Source: Marivita cryptomonadis
Lineage (GTDB): Bacteria > Pseudomonadota > Alphaproteobacteria > Rhodobacterales > Rhodobacteraceae
Direction: 5' to 3'
DNA length: 64,000 nt
Assembly: GCF_002115725.1 (NCBI RefSeq)
Contig: NZ_JFKD01000002.1
Span: forward strand, 1 to 64,000
The notes below the pieces were generated by a model. The model worked only from the letters and a program-made list of their open reading frames with translations. It did no database searches and was not told the origin of the DNA. Both the position numbers and the translations under genes were made by a program. Shown piece by piece: positions 18,206 through 27,339 of the stretch. The first letter of the stretch is position 1. Each line of letters begins with the position of its first letter.

Positions 18206-18991
18206 ATGAATCGGTCTCGCGCAACTCAACTCTCGCTCTTCGAAGCGGCGGCGGTCGCCCCTGTGCAAATCGCGAAACCAAAACCCGTCGCGCCGCCAAA
18301 ACCCAAACCACCCAAGCAGCCAAATTACGTCGCAGGCCACCGTGAACGCCTGCGTACGCGATTTCTGGTCGGCGGCGCGGAACCGCTCCCCGATTATGAA
18401 CTCCTTGAGTTGCTACTTTTTCGCTGTCTCAAGAACGGGGATGTGAAACCAACCGCCCATCGCCTTCTCGAAGAGTTCGACGATTTCAACCGTGTTCTGT
18501 CTGCCCCGATCGAACGCCTGCAAAAGGTGAAAGGCATCGGCCCGGAAATCGCCCTCGACCTCAAACTGATCGAAGCGGCGACCCACCGCATGTCGCAAGG
18601 CAAGGTGCTCAAACGGCCCGTGATCTCAAGCTGGAACGCTTTGCTTGAACACTGCCGCGTGACCATGTCCCATCGCGAAACAGAAATGTTCCGAATCCTC
18701 TTTCTGGATCGCAAAAATGTCCTCATCGCTGACGAAATCCAAGGCAAAGGCACGGTCGATCACGTCCCCGTCTACCCGCGTGAGGTGATCAAACGCGCGC
18801 TTGACCTGAACGCCTCGGCGCTGATCCTCGTACACAACCACCCTTCAGGGGATCCTACCCCATCAACTGCCGATATCGACATGACAGAAACCATCCAACG
18901 CGCCTGCGAGTTGGTGGGGATCACATTGCATGACCACCTGATCATTGGCAAATCGACAGAGGTCAGCTTTAAATCCGAAGGCTATCTCTGA
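18206..18991 (+). CDS. radC: RadC/JAB-domain protein
   Basis: A 261-residue RadC-family protein. The fold is that of a JAMM metalloprotease, with the metal site in LVHNHPSGDPTPSTADIDMT. A helix-hairpin-helix-like segment (QKVKGIGPEIALDLK) lies in the centre. The first ~40 residues are proline- and lysine-rich and vary between species. Despite the historical name, a role in DNA repair is doubtful and the cellular substrate is unknown. It stands alone between dnaJ and the convergent OmpA-type gene. Confidence 0.9.
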   Translation: MNRSRATQLSLFEAAAVAPVQIAKPKPVAPPKPKPPKQPNYVAGHRERLRTRFLVGGAEPLPDYELLELLLFRCLKNGDVKPTAHRLLEEFDDFNRVLSAPIERLQKVKGIGPEIALDLKLIEAATHRMSQGKVLKRPVISSWNALLEHCRVTMSHRETEMFRILFLDRKNVLIADEIQGKGTVDHVPVYPREVIKRALDLNASALILVHNHPSGDPTPSTADIDMTETIQRACELVGITLHDHLIIGKSTEVSFKSEGYL

Positions 18992-18998
18992 CTGGGCT

Positions 18999-20558
18999 TC
19001 ACCGAACCCAGATCTCGACTCGACGGTTCACCTGCCGCCCCCAGCTTGTGTCGTCACAGGCCATCGGCATCGCCTCTCCGAACGCATCCGTAGACAGACG
19101 CACTTGCGACAGGTCTGCAGTCTCGACCGCTGCTTCGATGGCCTGTTTCACCGCTTGCGCACGCTGCTGGGCGATCCGCAGATTGCCCTCTGCGGGGCCT
19201 TCACCGTCAGAGAAACCGACCAACACCAATTGCCGCCCGTCATAGACCCCGGCTTCGATCGCGTGGGCCAATTGCTGAACGTTCGACCGCGATTGCGCAT
19301 CCAGTCGGGCAGCACCCGCCTCAAACCGAAACGATGTGGACAATCGCCGCAACGGGGCCAACGTGTCGACCATGCGTTTCAGCGCCGCCAAACCGTTCTC
19401 TCCGTCGGCCACGCGAATGGCATTGGCAAAGCGGTCACCTTGGGCATTCAGGCTGATCTCTTCCGGCGCCTGATCCACGAACCCAGCGCGCCGCGTGATG
19501 ATCTGGGCTGGTCCCGTCCGTGTGTACGCAAGGAATTCCCGCGCGAGCTTGGGCAAACGCCGGGCTGGGATATACAGAAACATCGGCGCGGTGAGCGGGT
19601 AGTCCTCGGTCTTTATGGTCAGCCGGTTGGCACGCAACTGAAACCCGCATGTTCCGGTGAGCGCGAGCGGCTTGCTGTTTCCGATTTCGGAATAGCTGGC
19701 CACACCAAGCGCAAGCTGGTCACGTGCGACAGCCTCGGCAAGGGAAGCATTGCTTGGGTGCCGCGTCACATCGTCGATCAGTGACAGGCCTGCCAGTTGC
19801 ATCACTCTGTCTTCGACCGCTTGGGCGATACCGGATTGTGCGTCGCGCATATGGATTGAAATCGGTGCATCTGCCCCACCCAAGGTCCGCCAATTGTCGA
19901 TGTCACCGGCAAGAATACGCGCAAGGTCTGACACGGATACCGCCGAAACCGGATTTGTCGGAGACACGATCACCGTCATCGCATCCAACGCCAGAACGCG
20001 GCTGCGATTTACGTCATCAAGTTCACCAAGGCCAACCTCGGCGGCCAGCGCCAGCTCACCACTGCGGATTTCGCGCAGGGCCATCACCAGATCGGCCTCG
20101 TCTGCCAACAGATCGGCGAAACCCTCATCGGTACTCGACACGCGAAATCGGAACCGCCCGACAGGAGTATCGCCATCAGGGGTGGACAAGATATATTCGA
20201 AATGGGTGTCGTCCTGCTTGATCCGCTCGGCCTTGAGCCCGGTCTGAAGGGCAAACCCCTCGACCAGCGCAGGCATCATGACCTCACCGATTGTCGAAGA
20301 CCCGGAAATCGACAGCTCTGCAACAAAGTCGGTCAGCGAAGGGCACCCCGGCCCCTCGCACAGAACACCGGACCCGTCGACGGTGAGTTCGCCATACTGT
20401 GTCTGGACACGGTAATACTGGCCATCGAAGCCCAATAATGTGCCGGATAATTCGATTGCACCATCCTGCGACCGAAGTGTCACATCATCGGCGCGAACCG
20501 CGGCACCATTCACCACAAGGAAAAGTGCGGCCCAAAGCACCGCACAGAACTGTTTCAT
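18999..20558 (-). CDS. Phosphate-binding-protein-like domain fused to OmpA-type peptidoglycan-binding domain
   Basis: A secreted 519-residue protein of unknown function. The signal peptide ends near residue 23. A small LSm-like segment comes next (about 25-70: IELSGTLLGFDGQYYRV, ending in CEGPGC). A PstS-like substrate-binding domain starts with the phosphate-binding type motif SGSSTIG (85-91). The C-terminal ~120 residues are an OmpA domain (VLVGFSDGEGP ... NRRVEIWVR) that should bind peptidoglycan. The binding domain would thus be held at the cell wall instead of feeding an ABC transporter. It lies 27 bases after another envelope gene, in an apparent secA-linked run. Confidence 0.75.
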   Translation of the reverse strand: MKQFCAVLWAALFLVVNGAAVRADDVTLRSQDGAIELSGTLLGFDGQYYRVQTQYGELTVDGSGVLCEGPGCPSLTDFVAELSISGSSTIGEVMMPALVEGFALQTGLKAERIKQDDTHFEYILSTPDGDTPVGRFRFRVSSTDEGFADLLADEADLVMALREIRSGELALAAEVGLGELDDVNRSRVLALDAMTVIVSPTNPVSAVSVSDLARILAGDIDNWRTLGGADAPISIHMRDAQSGIAQAVEDRVMQLAGLSLIDDVTRHPSNASLAEAVARDQLALGVASYSEIGNSKPLALTGTCGFQLRANRLTIKTEDYPLTAPMFLYIPARRLPKLAREFLAYTRTGPAQIITRRAGFVDQAPEEISLNAQGDRFANAIRVADGENGLAALKRMVDTLAPLRRLSTSFRFEAGAARLDAQSRSNVQQLAHAIEAGVYDGRQLVLVGFSDGEGPAEGNLRIAQQRAQAVKQAIEAAVETADLSQVRLSTDAFGEAMPMACDDTSWGRQVNRRVEIWVR

Positions 20559-20585
20559 CTCACAAAGAGCCTTTGACCCGCTCGC

Positions 20586-21554
20586 TTATTTTGCAGCGAT
20601 TGTCAGGTCTTCGACAAGATTTTTCAACAGCAAGAAATCCCCTACCGCGTCACATCCCGGAACATCGATTGTCAGTTCCTTTGAACTCAGCTCGGCACCA
20701 CTGCGGATTTCGAGCGTTTGCGCCTCGACGCTGCTGTTGCAATTCGACGCAAGGATTTCGGTTTCGATGGTCAGCGCGACAGTGCCCGAGGCCTGCGTCA
20801 TACCCGATGGAAAGGTGTAGACTTCGGCCACGAGCGCGTCTGGTGCGTCCACTGTGCCGAGAGTTGTCAGAAACCCGCCCTGTCCGGTCGCTGCACGCGC
20901 TGCATCACGGCTGGAGCCGTGCCAGACGTGACCGTCTGTAAAGTACTCTGCATCGAATTCCCGCGCATGCAGTTGCAGCCCGGCATTGCCGCGCCATTGC
21001 AGGACAACGCGATCATAAAAGGGCACCGAAATCACTTCAGCCATGGCAACAGAGCCGCCGCCGTCAAGGAAAGACGCGATCACCAGCGCCTGTTCTGCAA
21101 GGGCAGGGATATCGATCGACAGGCTGCCATCGGGTTGCATCAATGTCGTGAACATCAGCCCACTGTGATGCAGCGTCACCCGTTCGCTGCCGTGACAGGG
21201 TGCGGTGATGTCGATTGCCATCATGGCACCGGCAATGGGCGTAGCGGTCATGCTGACCTCGCAGGCGAACCCTGTTTCCACTGGGGCCTCGGGCACCAGA
21301 ATCTCGGTGGTTTCGACTGTGCTGGTGACCGCCGCTGATACGACGTGATCGGGCAGCGATTCCACCACGGGCATATCCCTCGGCAGAATGTTGCGTGGCG
21401 TAGAAGACACGGGTTGCACGTCGGATACGACCACCGGCGCCAGTTCAGCGTTGCGCGGCGGCTGCGACGACGGCAATGACTGCATGACGGCGCCAATCCC
21501 GAGGGCGGCGCAGAGCGTCACTGCGGCAATGCGCACTGTGAACTTCCGGTCCAT
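20586..21554 (-). CDS. Uncharacterised exported protein next to secA
   Basis: I do not recognise a named family. The 322-residue protein starts with a basic end and one hydrophobic segment (about 8-26: VRIAAVTLCAALGIGAVM) that may be a signal peptide or an anchor. A low-complexity proline/valine-rich stretch follows to about residue 85, then a beta-rich domain with four widely spaced cysteines (for example FACEVSM, APCHGSE, SNCNSS, PGCDAV), consistent with periplasmic disulfides. It lies between secA (104 bases away) and the PstS/OmpA fusion (27 bases away) on the same strand, so a cell-envelope role is likely. Confidence 0.6.
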   Translation of the reverse strand: MDRKFTVRIAAVTLCAALGIGAVMQSLPSSQPPRNAELAPVVVSDVQPVSSTPRNILPRDMPVVESLPDHVVSAAVTSTVETTEILVPEAPVETGFACEVSMTATPIAGAMMAIDITAPCHGSERVTLHHSGLMFTTLMQPDGSLSIDIPALAEQALVIASFLDGGGSVAMAEVISVPFYDRVVLQWRGNAGLQLHAREFDAEYFTDGHVWHGSSRDAARAATGQGGFLTTLGTVDAPDALVAEVYTFPSGMTQASGTVALTIETEILASNCNSSVEAQTLEIRSGAELSSKELTIDVPGCDAVGDFLLLKNLVEDLTIAAK

Positions 21555-21658
21555 GTCAGACTCCGTTGCACTTATTACAACGGTCTATGTGACAGCCGAT
21601 TGGGGTGCGCCTAAGGCGTCGGTTTGCTTAGATTAAGACGTCATTGTGGCGGACGGCT

Positions 21659-24373
21659 TCAGGCCAGCCGTCCGTGACAATGCTTGAACTTCTTGCCCGA
21701 ACCGCAAGGGCACGCGTCGTTGCGGCCGGGGTTGCCCCAGGTCGTTGGGTCGGTCTCGTCAAAGGCCTCTAACGCGGCTTCTGCATCAACCGGCGGTGTT
21801 TCGCCCTGCTGCGGGTCGGCAGCTTCTGCCGCTCGTGACATCGCCGCTTGCTGTGCTGCCATCTGCTGCAGCATGGCTTTCTGCTCTTCCTCGGTCATTG
21901 GACGCACTTGGCCAAGCTGTTTGCTTACGTCCTCGCGCAGCGTGTCGAGCATGGATTCGAACAGTTGGAATGCCTCAGACTTGTACTCGTTGAGCGGGTC
22001 ACGCTGGGCATAGCCACGGAAACCAACAACCGACCGCAAATGCTCCAGCGTCAGCAGGTGCTCGCGCCACTTGCTGTCGATGGTTTGCAGCAGAACCTGT
22101 TTTTCAATCTGGCGCATGGTGTCGGGGCCAAAGGCTTCGGCCTTTTTCGCCATCATCTCGTCCGACGCCGTTTCCAGACGCTCGCGGATCACCTCGGCAT
22201 CAACACCTTCCTCGTCGCCCCATTCCATCACAGGGGCCTCCACACCGACCAAGTCTTTGATCGCGGTCTGCAATCCTTCGGTGTTCCACTGATCGGCATA
22301 GCTTTTCGGCGGAATATACGTGTCGACCAGATCGTCGATCACCTGGTGCCGCATGTCCTGCGCGATCTCGGACAGATCCTGCGCTTCCATGATCTCCCGG
22401 CGCTGGCTGAAGATCACCTTCCGCTGGTCATTCATCACGTCGTCGAACTTGAGCAACTGCTTACGAATGTCAAAGTTGCGCCCTTCGACCTTGGCCTGCG
22501 CACGTTCCAGCGACTTGTTCACCCATGGGTGCACGATCGCCTCGCCCTCTTTCATCCCCAACGTCGACAACACCTTGTCCAGACGTTCAGACCCGAAAAT
22601 ACGCATCAGGTCATCATCCAACGACAGGAAGAACGACGAACGGCCCGGATCACCCTGACGGCCCGAACGACCGCGCAACTGGTTGTCGATACGACGGCTT
22701 TCGTGGCGTTCGGTCGCCAGAACAAACAGGCCCCCGGCCGCTTTGACAGCTTCTTCATCGGCAGTATGGCCTTCTTCGATCCGTTTCCGGATCGCCTCGG
22801 GATCACCTTCGGGGTCGGCGGCAATTGCCTCCATGATCTTGAATTCGACATTGCCGCCAAGTTTGATGTCCGTTCCACGACCGGCCATGTTGGTGGCGAT
22901 AGTAACCGCGCCCAACTTGCCCGCATCGGCAACGATCTGCGCTTCCTGCTCGTGCTGGCGTGCGTTCAGAACATTGTGCTTGAGATCGGCTTTGGTGAGC
23001 AATTGGCTCAGCATTTCGGACTTGTCGATCGAGGTGGTGCCCACAAGAACCGGCTGGCCCTTGGCATGCGCCCCTTTGATTTCCTGCACGATGGCGTCGT
23101 ATTTTTCCTGTGCTGTACGATACACCTTATCGTCTTCGTCAATCCGCGCGATCTCGCGGTTTGTCGGCACTTCGACCACACCGAGCCCGTAAATTTCGGC
23201 GAATTCGGCGGCTTCGGTCACAGCCGTACCCGTCATGCCCGCCAGTTTGTCATAAAGGCGGAAATAGTTTTGGAAGGTGACCGAGGCGAGTGTCACGTTC
23301 TCGGGCTGAATCTTGCAGCCTTCCTTCGCTTCGATGGCCTGATGGAGACCTTCCGACAGGCGGCGTCCCGCCATCATACGCCCGGTGAATTCGTCGATCA
23401 GAACGACTTCGTTGTCGCGAACGATGTAATCCTTGTCTTTCTGGTACAGCTTGTGCGCCCGAAGACCCTGATTGACATGGTGAATGAGCGTGGTGCTTTC
23501 CGGATCGTACAGCGACTGGTCATCTGGAAGCAGGCCAAGCCCGTGCAACGTTTCTTCCAAAAATTCGTTGCCTTCGTCGGTGAACGTCACGTTCCGTGTC
23601 TTTTCGTCCAATGAGAAATGTTCTTCGGTCAGCGACGGAATGACGGCATCGATGGCGACATAAAGCTCGCTGCGGTCCTGTGCAGGACCGGAAATGATCA
23701 ACGGTGTCCGTGCCTCGTCGATCAGGATCGAATCCACCTCGTCGACAATCGCCATGTAGTGATCGCGCTGATACATCTGCTTCAGCTCGGACTTCATGTT
23801 GTCGCGCAGGTAGTCAAAGCCAAGTTCGTTGTTCGTGGCATAGGTGATGTCACAGGCATAAGCCGCCTGCTTTTCTGCATCTGGCTGGCGTGGATAAACC
23901 ACCCCCGTGGTCAGACCCAGCGCGCCATAGACCTTGGCCATCCATTCGCTGTCACGCTTGGCAAGGTAGTCGTTGACCGTCACGATATGCACGCCGCGCC
24001 CTGTGAGCGCGTTCAGATAGGCCGGGAAGGTCGCCACAAGCGTCTTGCCTTCGCCCGTCTTCATCTCAGAGATATTGCCCTGATGCAGGAAAATCCCGCC
24101 CATCAGCTGCACATCGAAGGCCCGCAGCCCCAGTGCACGTTTCGCCGCCTCACGGCAATTCGCAAACGCCTCGGGCAGCAGCGCATCCAATGCCTCACCG
24201 TTTGCATGGCGCGCCTTGAACTCGGCCGTTTTCTCGATCAACTGCGCATCGCTCAGCTTTTCGAAGTCCGCTTCCAGTGCGTTGACTTTCTCAACCAGCG
24301 GGCGGGTCGCCTTGACTTTACGGTCGTTCGGCGTTCCGAACACCTTGCGCGCGACTTTACCTAATCCCAGCAT
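21659..24373 (-). CDS. secA: Preprotein translocase ATPase SecA
   Basis: The motor that pushes unfolded secretory proteins through SecYEG. The 904-residue protein has Walker A MKTGEGKT (104-111), Walker B in [19 protein letters not shown], the preprotein-binding and helical scaffold regions, and the C-terminal zinc site [14 protein letters not shown] that binds SecB or lipids. I chose the ATG at 24373 ([13 protein letters not shown]), the normal family start. A 22-codon upstream extension is not conserved-looking. It is divergent from the parvulin gene. Confidence 0.98.
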   Translation of the reverse strand: MLGLGKVARKVFGTPNDRKVKATRPLVEKVNALEADFEKLSDAQLIEKTAEFKARHANGEALDALLPEAFANCREAAKRALGLRAFDVQLMGGIFLHQGNISEMKTGEGKTLVATFPAYLNALTGRGVHIVTVNDYLAKRDSEWMAKVYGALGLTTGVVYPRQPDAEKQAAYACDITYATNNELGFDYLRDNMKSELKQMYQRDHYMAIVDEVDSILIDEARTPLIISGPAQDRSELYVAIDAVIPSLTEEHFSLDEKTRNVTFTDEGNEFLEETLHGLGLLPDDQSLYDPESTTLIHHVNQGLRAHKLYQKDKDYIVRDNEVVLIDEFTGRMMAGRRLSEGLHQAIEAKEGCKIQPENVTLASVTFQNYFRLYDKLAGMTGTAVTEAAEFAEIYGLGVVEVPTNREIARIDEDDKVYRTAQEKYDAIVQEIKGAHAKGQPVLVGTTSIDKSEMLSQLLTKADLKHNVLNARQHEQEAQIVADAGKLGAVTIATNMAGRGTDIKLGGNVEFKIMEAIAADPEGDPEAIRKRIEEGHTADEEAVKAAGGLFVLATERHESRRIDNQLRGRSGRQGDPGRSSFFLSLDDDLMRIFGSERLDKVLSTLGMKEGEAIVHPWVNKSLERAQAKVEGRNFDIRKQLLKFDDVMNDQRKVIFSQRREIMEAQDLSEIAQDMRHQVIDDLVDTYIPPKSYADQWNTEGLQTAIKDLVGVEAPVMEWGDEEGVDAEVIRERLETASDEMMAKKAEAFGPDTMRQIEKQVLLQTIDSKWREHLLTLEHLRSVVGFRGYAQRDPLNEYKSEAFQLFESMLDTLREDVSKQLGQVRPMTEEEQKAMLQQMAAQQAAMSRAAEAADPQQGETPPVDAEAALEAFDETDPTTWGNPGRNDACPCGSGKKFKHCHGRLA

Positions 24374-24479
24374 GCACTCACTTTCAGCTTTGACATCTTC
24401 GTGTGCGGCATCTGCTTGCTCGCCTCGCACACAGCCCATATGTCACAGGGGAACGACTGGCTTCACAGCGCCTTGAGGC

Positions 24480-24508
24480 GATGTAAGGTCAGGGCAATTC
24501 ACTGTCAA
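24480..24508 (-). promoter_or_regulatory. Candidate secA promoter
   Basis: On the minus strand TTGACA (24508-24503) is followed after 17 bases by TACATC (24485-24480). The -35 box is perfect and the -10 box is weak. It lies in the 174-base divergent gap, about 105 bases before the secA start. Confidence 0.42.
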
Positions 24509-24547
24509 TGTCGCCCCCACGGTACGGGCGGCTCTGAAAGGATAAAC

Positions 24548-25399
24548 ATGACGAATCTCATCACGAAACTCTCCGCAAGCGCGTTCGCCCTGATGCTGGC
24601 TCTGCCGGTACAGGCGCAGGATACGCTGACGGCAGACTCGGTGGTGGCCACGGTCAATGGCACCGAAATCACGCTGGGTCATATGCTTATGGTGCGGGCG
24701 TCTCTGCCGGACCAGTATCAGCAGCTTCCCGATGACGTGCTTTGGGACGGCATCATGGACCAGATCGTTCAACAAACCGTGCTCAGCCAGCAAGACAGTG
24801 GTGAAGAGACCCGCCGCGTCCGGGTTGCACTCGAAAATGAACGCCGTGCGCTGATGGCTGCGCAGGTGATCGAAGGCCTTGTGTCTTCTGCCGTCACCGA
24901 TGACGCCGTGCAAGAAATCTACGAACAGACATACCTGCAGGCGGAACAGGCCGAAGAATTCAACGCCTCGCACATCCTTGTCGAATCCGAGGAAGAAGCT
25001 GCAGCTATCGTCGACGAACTGAACGGCGGTGCAGATTTTGCCGAAGTTGCCCGCGCGAAATCCACCGGCCCCTCTGGCCCGAATGGCGGCCAGCTTGGCT
25101 GGTTTGCCGCAGGGATGATGGTGCCGGAATTCCAGACCGCCGTCGAAGAGCTTGAGGTCGGCGCGATCTCCGGCCCGGTGCAAACGCAATTCGGCTGGCA
25201 CGTGATCATTCTCAATGAAAAGCGCACCAAAGAAGCGCCCGCGCTCGACGCAGTACGCGGCGAGATCGAAAATCAGCTCAGCCAGCAGGCGGTCACTCAG
25301 AAAATCGACGAACTGACCAACGCGGCCGAAGTTACCCGCACCGCCAAGGAAGAGGTCGACACTTCTGTCCTGAGCAACATTGGTCTTCTGGAGGAATAA
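24548..25399 (+). CDS. Periplasmic parvulin-type peptidyl-prolyl isomerase
   Basis: A 283-residue exported folding catalyst. The signal peptide ends near residue 23 (LPVQAQ). A SurA-N-like helical region follows, then a parvulin (PpiC) domain beginning at FNASHILVESEEEA and continuing through DFAEVARAKSTGPSGPNGGQLGWFAAGMMVPEF-type motifs, including the active-site-like GWHVI. It likely helps outer-membrane proteins fold after export. It is divergent from secA and 3 bases before argJ. The ATG at 24548 has AAAGGA upstream; an in-frame extension of 49 codons would destroy the signal peptide. Confidence 0.88.
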   Translation: MTNLITKLSASAFALMLALPVQAQDTLTADSVVATVNGTEITLGHMLMVRASLPDQYQQLPDDVLWDGIMDQIVQQTVLSQQDSGEETRRVRVALENERRALMAAQVIEGLVSSAVTDDAVQEIYEQTYLQAEQAEEFNASHILVESEEEAAAIVDELNGGADFAEVARAKSTGPSGPNGGQLGWFAAGMMVPEFQTAVEELEVGAISGPVQTQFGWHVIILNEKRTKEAPALDAVRGEIENQLSQQAVTQKIDELTNAAEVTRTAKEEVDTSVLSNIGLLEE

Positions 25400-25402
25400 G
25401 AA

Positions 25403-26632
25403 TTGGCCAAGATCACATCGGTTTCGCCCCTCGCACCCGCCAGCTTTCCAAAACTGCCGGTTATCAAGGGGGCAAGGTTTTCAACCGCTGCTGCAGGCGT
25501 CAAGTATGCCGGACGAACCGACGTGATGCTGGCCGTTCTTGATCCGGGCAGCTGCGTGGCGGGCGCGTTCACCAAATCCGCCACGCGGTCGGCCAACGTG
25601 CTGGATTGCCAGTCGAAAATCCGGCTTGAGGACGAAGGTGGTGCCGCCATCATCGTCAATTCCGGCAATTCCAACGCCTTCACCGGACGGGCAGGGGACG
25701 AGAGCGTTCAAGCCATCTGCGCCGAGGTCGCCCACGTAACCGGCTTGCCTTCCAGCCGTGTCTTCACAAGTTCAACTGGCGTGATTGGCGAACGCCTGCC
25801 GCATGACCGCATCAAGGCCAAAGTCGAAGAGCTTTACGGCAACCTCGATGAGGCCGGTCTGCCGGGTGCCGCCAAGGCAATCATGACCACCGACACCTTC
25901 CCCAAAGGATCGACCACCAGTATCGACCTGCCGGACGGTACCGTCACCATCGCGGGCATCGCCAAAGGCTCGGGCATGATCGCCCCGGATATGGCGACGA
26001 TGCTGGTTTATATCTTCACCGACGCCAAGATCGCGCAGTCCGATCTGCAGACGCTGGTCTCCGAGATCAACGAAAAGACCTTCAACAGCATCACAGTCGA
26101 CAGTGATACCTCCACATCGGACACGCTATTGGTGGCCGCAACTGGCGCATCCGACGTGACCGTCACCCCGCAGGACGCTGCCTTCCGCGATGGTTTGCAC
26201 CACGTCATGCAAGACCTTGCTCATCAGGTTGTCCGCGACGGCGAAGGTGCCACGAAGTTCTTGGAAATTACCGTGACCGGTGCCCTGAACGATGCCGACG
26301 CCAAGACACACGCCATGTCCATCGCCAACTCCCCGCTGGTCAAAACCGCGATCGCGGGGGAAGATCCCAACTGGGGCCGCGTCGTGATGGCCATCGGCAA
26401 ATCCGGCGCACCCGCTGACCGCGACACGCTCAGCATCTCTTTTGGCGATGTCAAAGTCGCTTCAAACGGCTGGGTCGATCCGGACTACCGAGAAGAGCAG
26501 GGTGCGGCGATCATGAAGCAGGAAAACATCTCCATGACCGTCGATCTCGGCATGGGAACCGGGACGGCAACCGTCTGGACCTGTGACCTGACCCACGGCT
26601 ACATCTCGATCAACGCCGATTACCGGTCGTGA
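25403..26632 (+). CDS. argJ: Bifunctional ornithine acetyltransferase / N-acetylglutamate synthase ArgJ
   Basis: Runs the cyclic arginine pathway: it moves the acetyl group from N-acetylornithine to glutamate and can also make N-acetylglutamate from acetyl-CoA. The 409-residue precursor self-cleaves before T199 in the motif [14 protein letters not shown], giving alpha and beta chains, and the new N-terminal threonine is the nucleophile. It begins with a TTG at 25403 placed after GAGGAATAAG. No ATG gives the full conserved N-terminus. The 3' end overlaps the mutT GTG start by 4 bases. Confidence 0.95.
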   Translation: MAKITSVSPLAPASFPKLPVIKGARFSTAAAGVKYAGRTDVMLAVLDPGSCVAGAFTKSATRSANVLDCQSKIRLEDEGGAAIIVNSGNSNAFTGRAGDESVQAICAEVAHVTGLPSSRVFTSSTGVIGERLPHDRIKAKVEELYGNLDEAGLPGAAKAIMTTDTFPKGSTTSIDLPDGTVTIAGIAKGSGMIAPDMATMLVYIFTDAKIAQSDLQTLVSEINEKTFNSITVDSDTSTSDTLLVAATGASDVTVTPQDAAFRDGLHHVMQDLAHQVVRDGEGATKFLEITVTGALNDADAKTHAMSIANSPLVKTAIAGEDPNWGRVVMAIGKSGAPADRDTLSISFGDVKVASNGWVDPDYREEQGAAIMKQENISMTVDLGMGTGTATVWTCDLTHGYISINADYRS

Positions 26633-27027
26633 ACGTCGTTCTCGTGTCTGCCGTTGCGCTCATCGACCCCGATGGGCGCATCCTCTTGGCTCAACGTCCC
26701 GAGGGCAAATCCATGGCCGGCCTGTGGGAATTTCCCGGCGGCAAGGTTGAACCGAACGAGACACCGGAACAGGCGCTGATCCGGGAATTACAAGAAGAAC
26801 TGGGCATCGACACTTGGGAAAGCTGCCTTGCCCCACTCACCTTCGCCTCGCACAGCTATGAGAAATTCCACCTGCTGATGCCGCTGTTTGCCTGCCGCAA
26901 GTGGAATGGCACCCCCGAATCACGAGAAGGCCAAGCGCTGAAATGGGTGCGTGTGAACCAACTCAAAGACTATCCGATGCCGCCGGCGGATATCCCTCTT
27001 ATCCCGATCTTGCGGGATTGGCTCTGA
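26629..27027 (+). CDS. mutT: 8-oxo-dGTP diphosphatase MutT
   Basis: Nudix hydrolase that removes oxidised 8-oxo-dGTP from the nucleotide pool and prevents A-to-C mutations. The 132-residue protein has a perfect Nudix box from G38 to I60: GKVEPNE, seven residues, then RELQEELGI. The WEFPGGK lead-in is typical of true MutT. It starts with GTG overlapping the argJ stop (GTGA), so translation is coupled. Confidence 0.9.
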   Translation: MNVVLVSAVALIDPDGRILLAQRPEGKSMAGLWEFPGGKVEPNETPEQALIRELQEELGIDTWESCLAPLTFASHSYEKFHLLMPLFACRKWNGTPESREGQALKWVRVNQLKDYPMPPADIPLIPILRDWL

Positions 27028-27132
27028 TCGAGGCGCTTTTTTCCCCGCAATCGGCTGCAGCGACATTTTTTTCTGGCAATGAAATTAGCAACAATCTATC
27101 CACAAACTGTCAGAACTTGGGGGAGATTTGAC

Positions 27133-27267
27133 ATGCTGAAAACAATCATCATCGGAAGTTGCATGTCTGTGCAGGGTATTTTGGAAAAAACCCTGCCCGA
27201 CGGGCGTATCTCTGTCCGTGTCGGAAGCCGGATCTTCACTGGTCTGCCAGTCGCCACATCAGGCTGA
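27133..27267 (+). CDS. Small conserved-type protein of 44 residues
   Basis: A short gene that is easily missed. It opens with an ATG preceded by GGGGGAG at a good distance and encodes 44 residues beginning MLKTIIIGSCMSVQG. The rest has alternating charged and hydrophobic residues (LPDGRISVRVGSRIFTGLP), consistent with a small beta-barrel or strand-rich fold. A hydrophobic segment of about 10 residues lies at the N-terminus. I recall similar short proteins in other roseobacters but cannot name a family or function. It sits between mutT and the infB terminator, with the terminator just downstream. Confidence 0.6.
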   Translation: MLKTIIIGSCMSVQGILEKTLPDGRISVRVGSRIFTGLPVATSG

Positions 27268-27290
27268 GACTTTTCTTAAACGCAAAAGAA

Positions 27291-27316
27291 AAAGGGCAGC
27301 GGTAACGCTGCCCTTT
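27291..27316. terminator. Bidirectional intrinsic terminator between the small gene and infB
   Basis: A perfect 11-base-pair stem (AAAGGGCAGCG with CGCTGCCCTTT) around a GTAA loop, flanked by T-rich sequence on both strands. It can end the plus-strand small-protein transcript and the minus-strand rimP-nusA-infB transcript. Confidence 0.85.
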
Positions 27317-27339
27317 TCTGTTTCTGGGACCCTGCTGGA

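Noticed and set aside
21848..23614. 588-codon open frame opposite secA
   Set aside because: Antisense shadow of a highly conserved gene.
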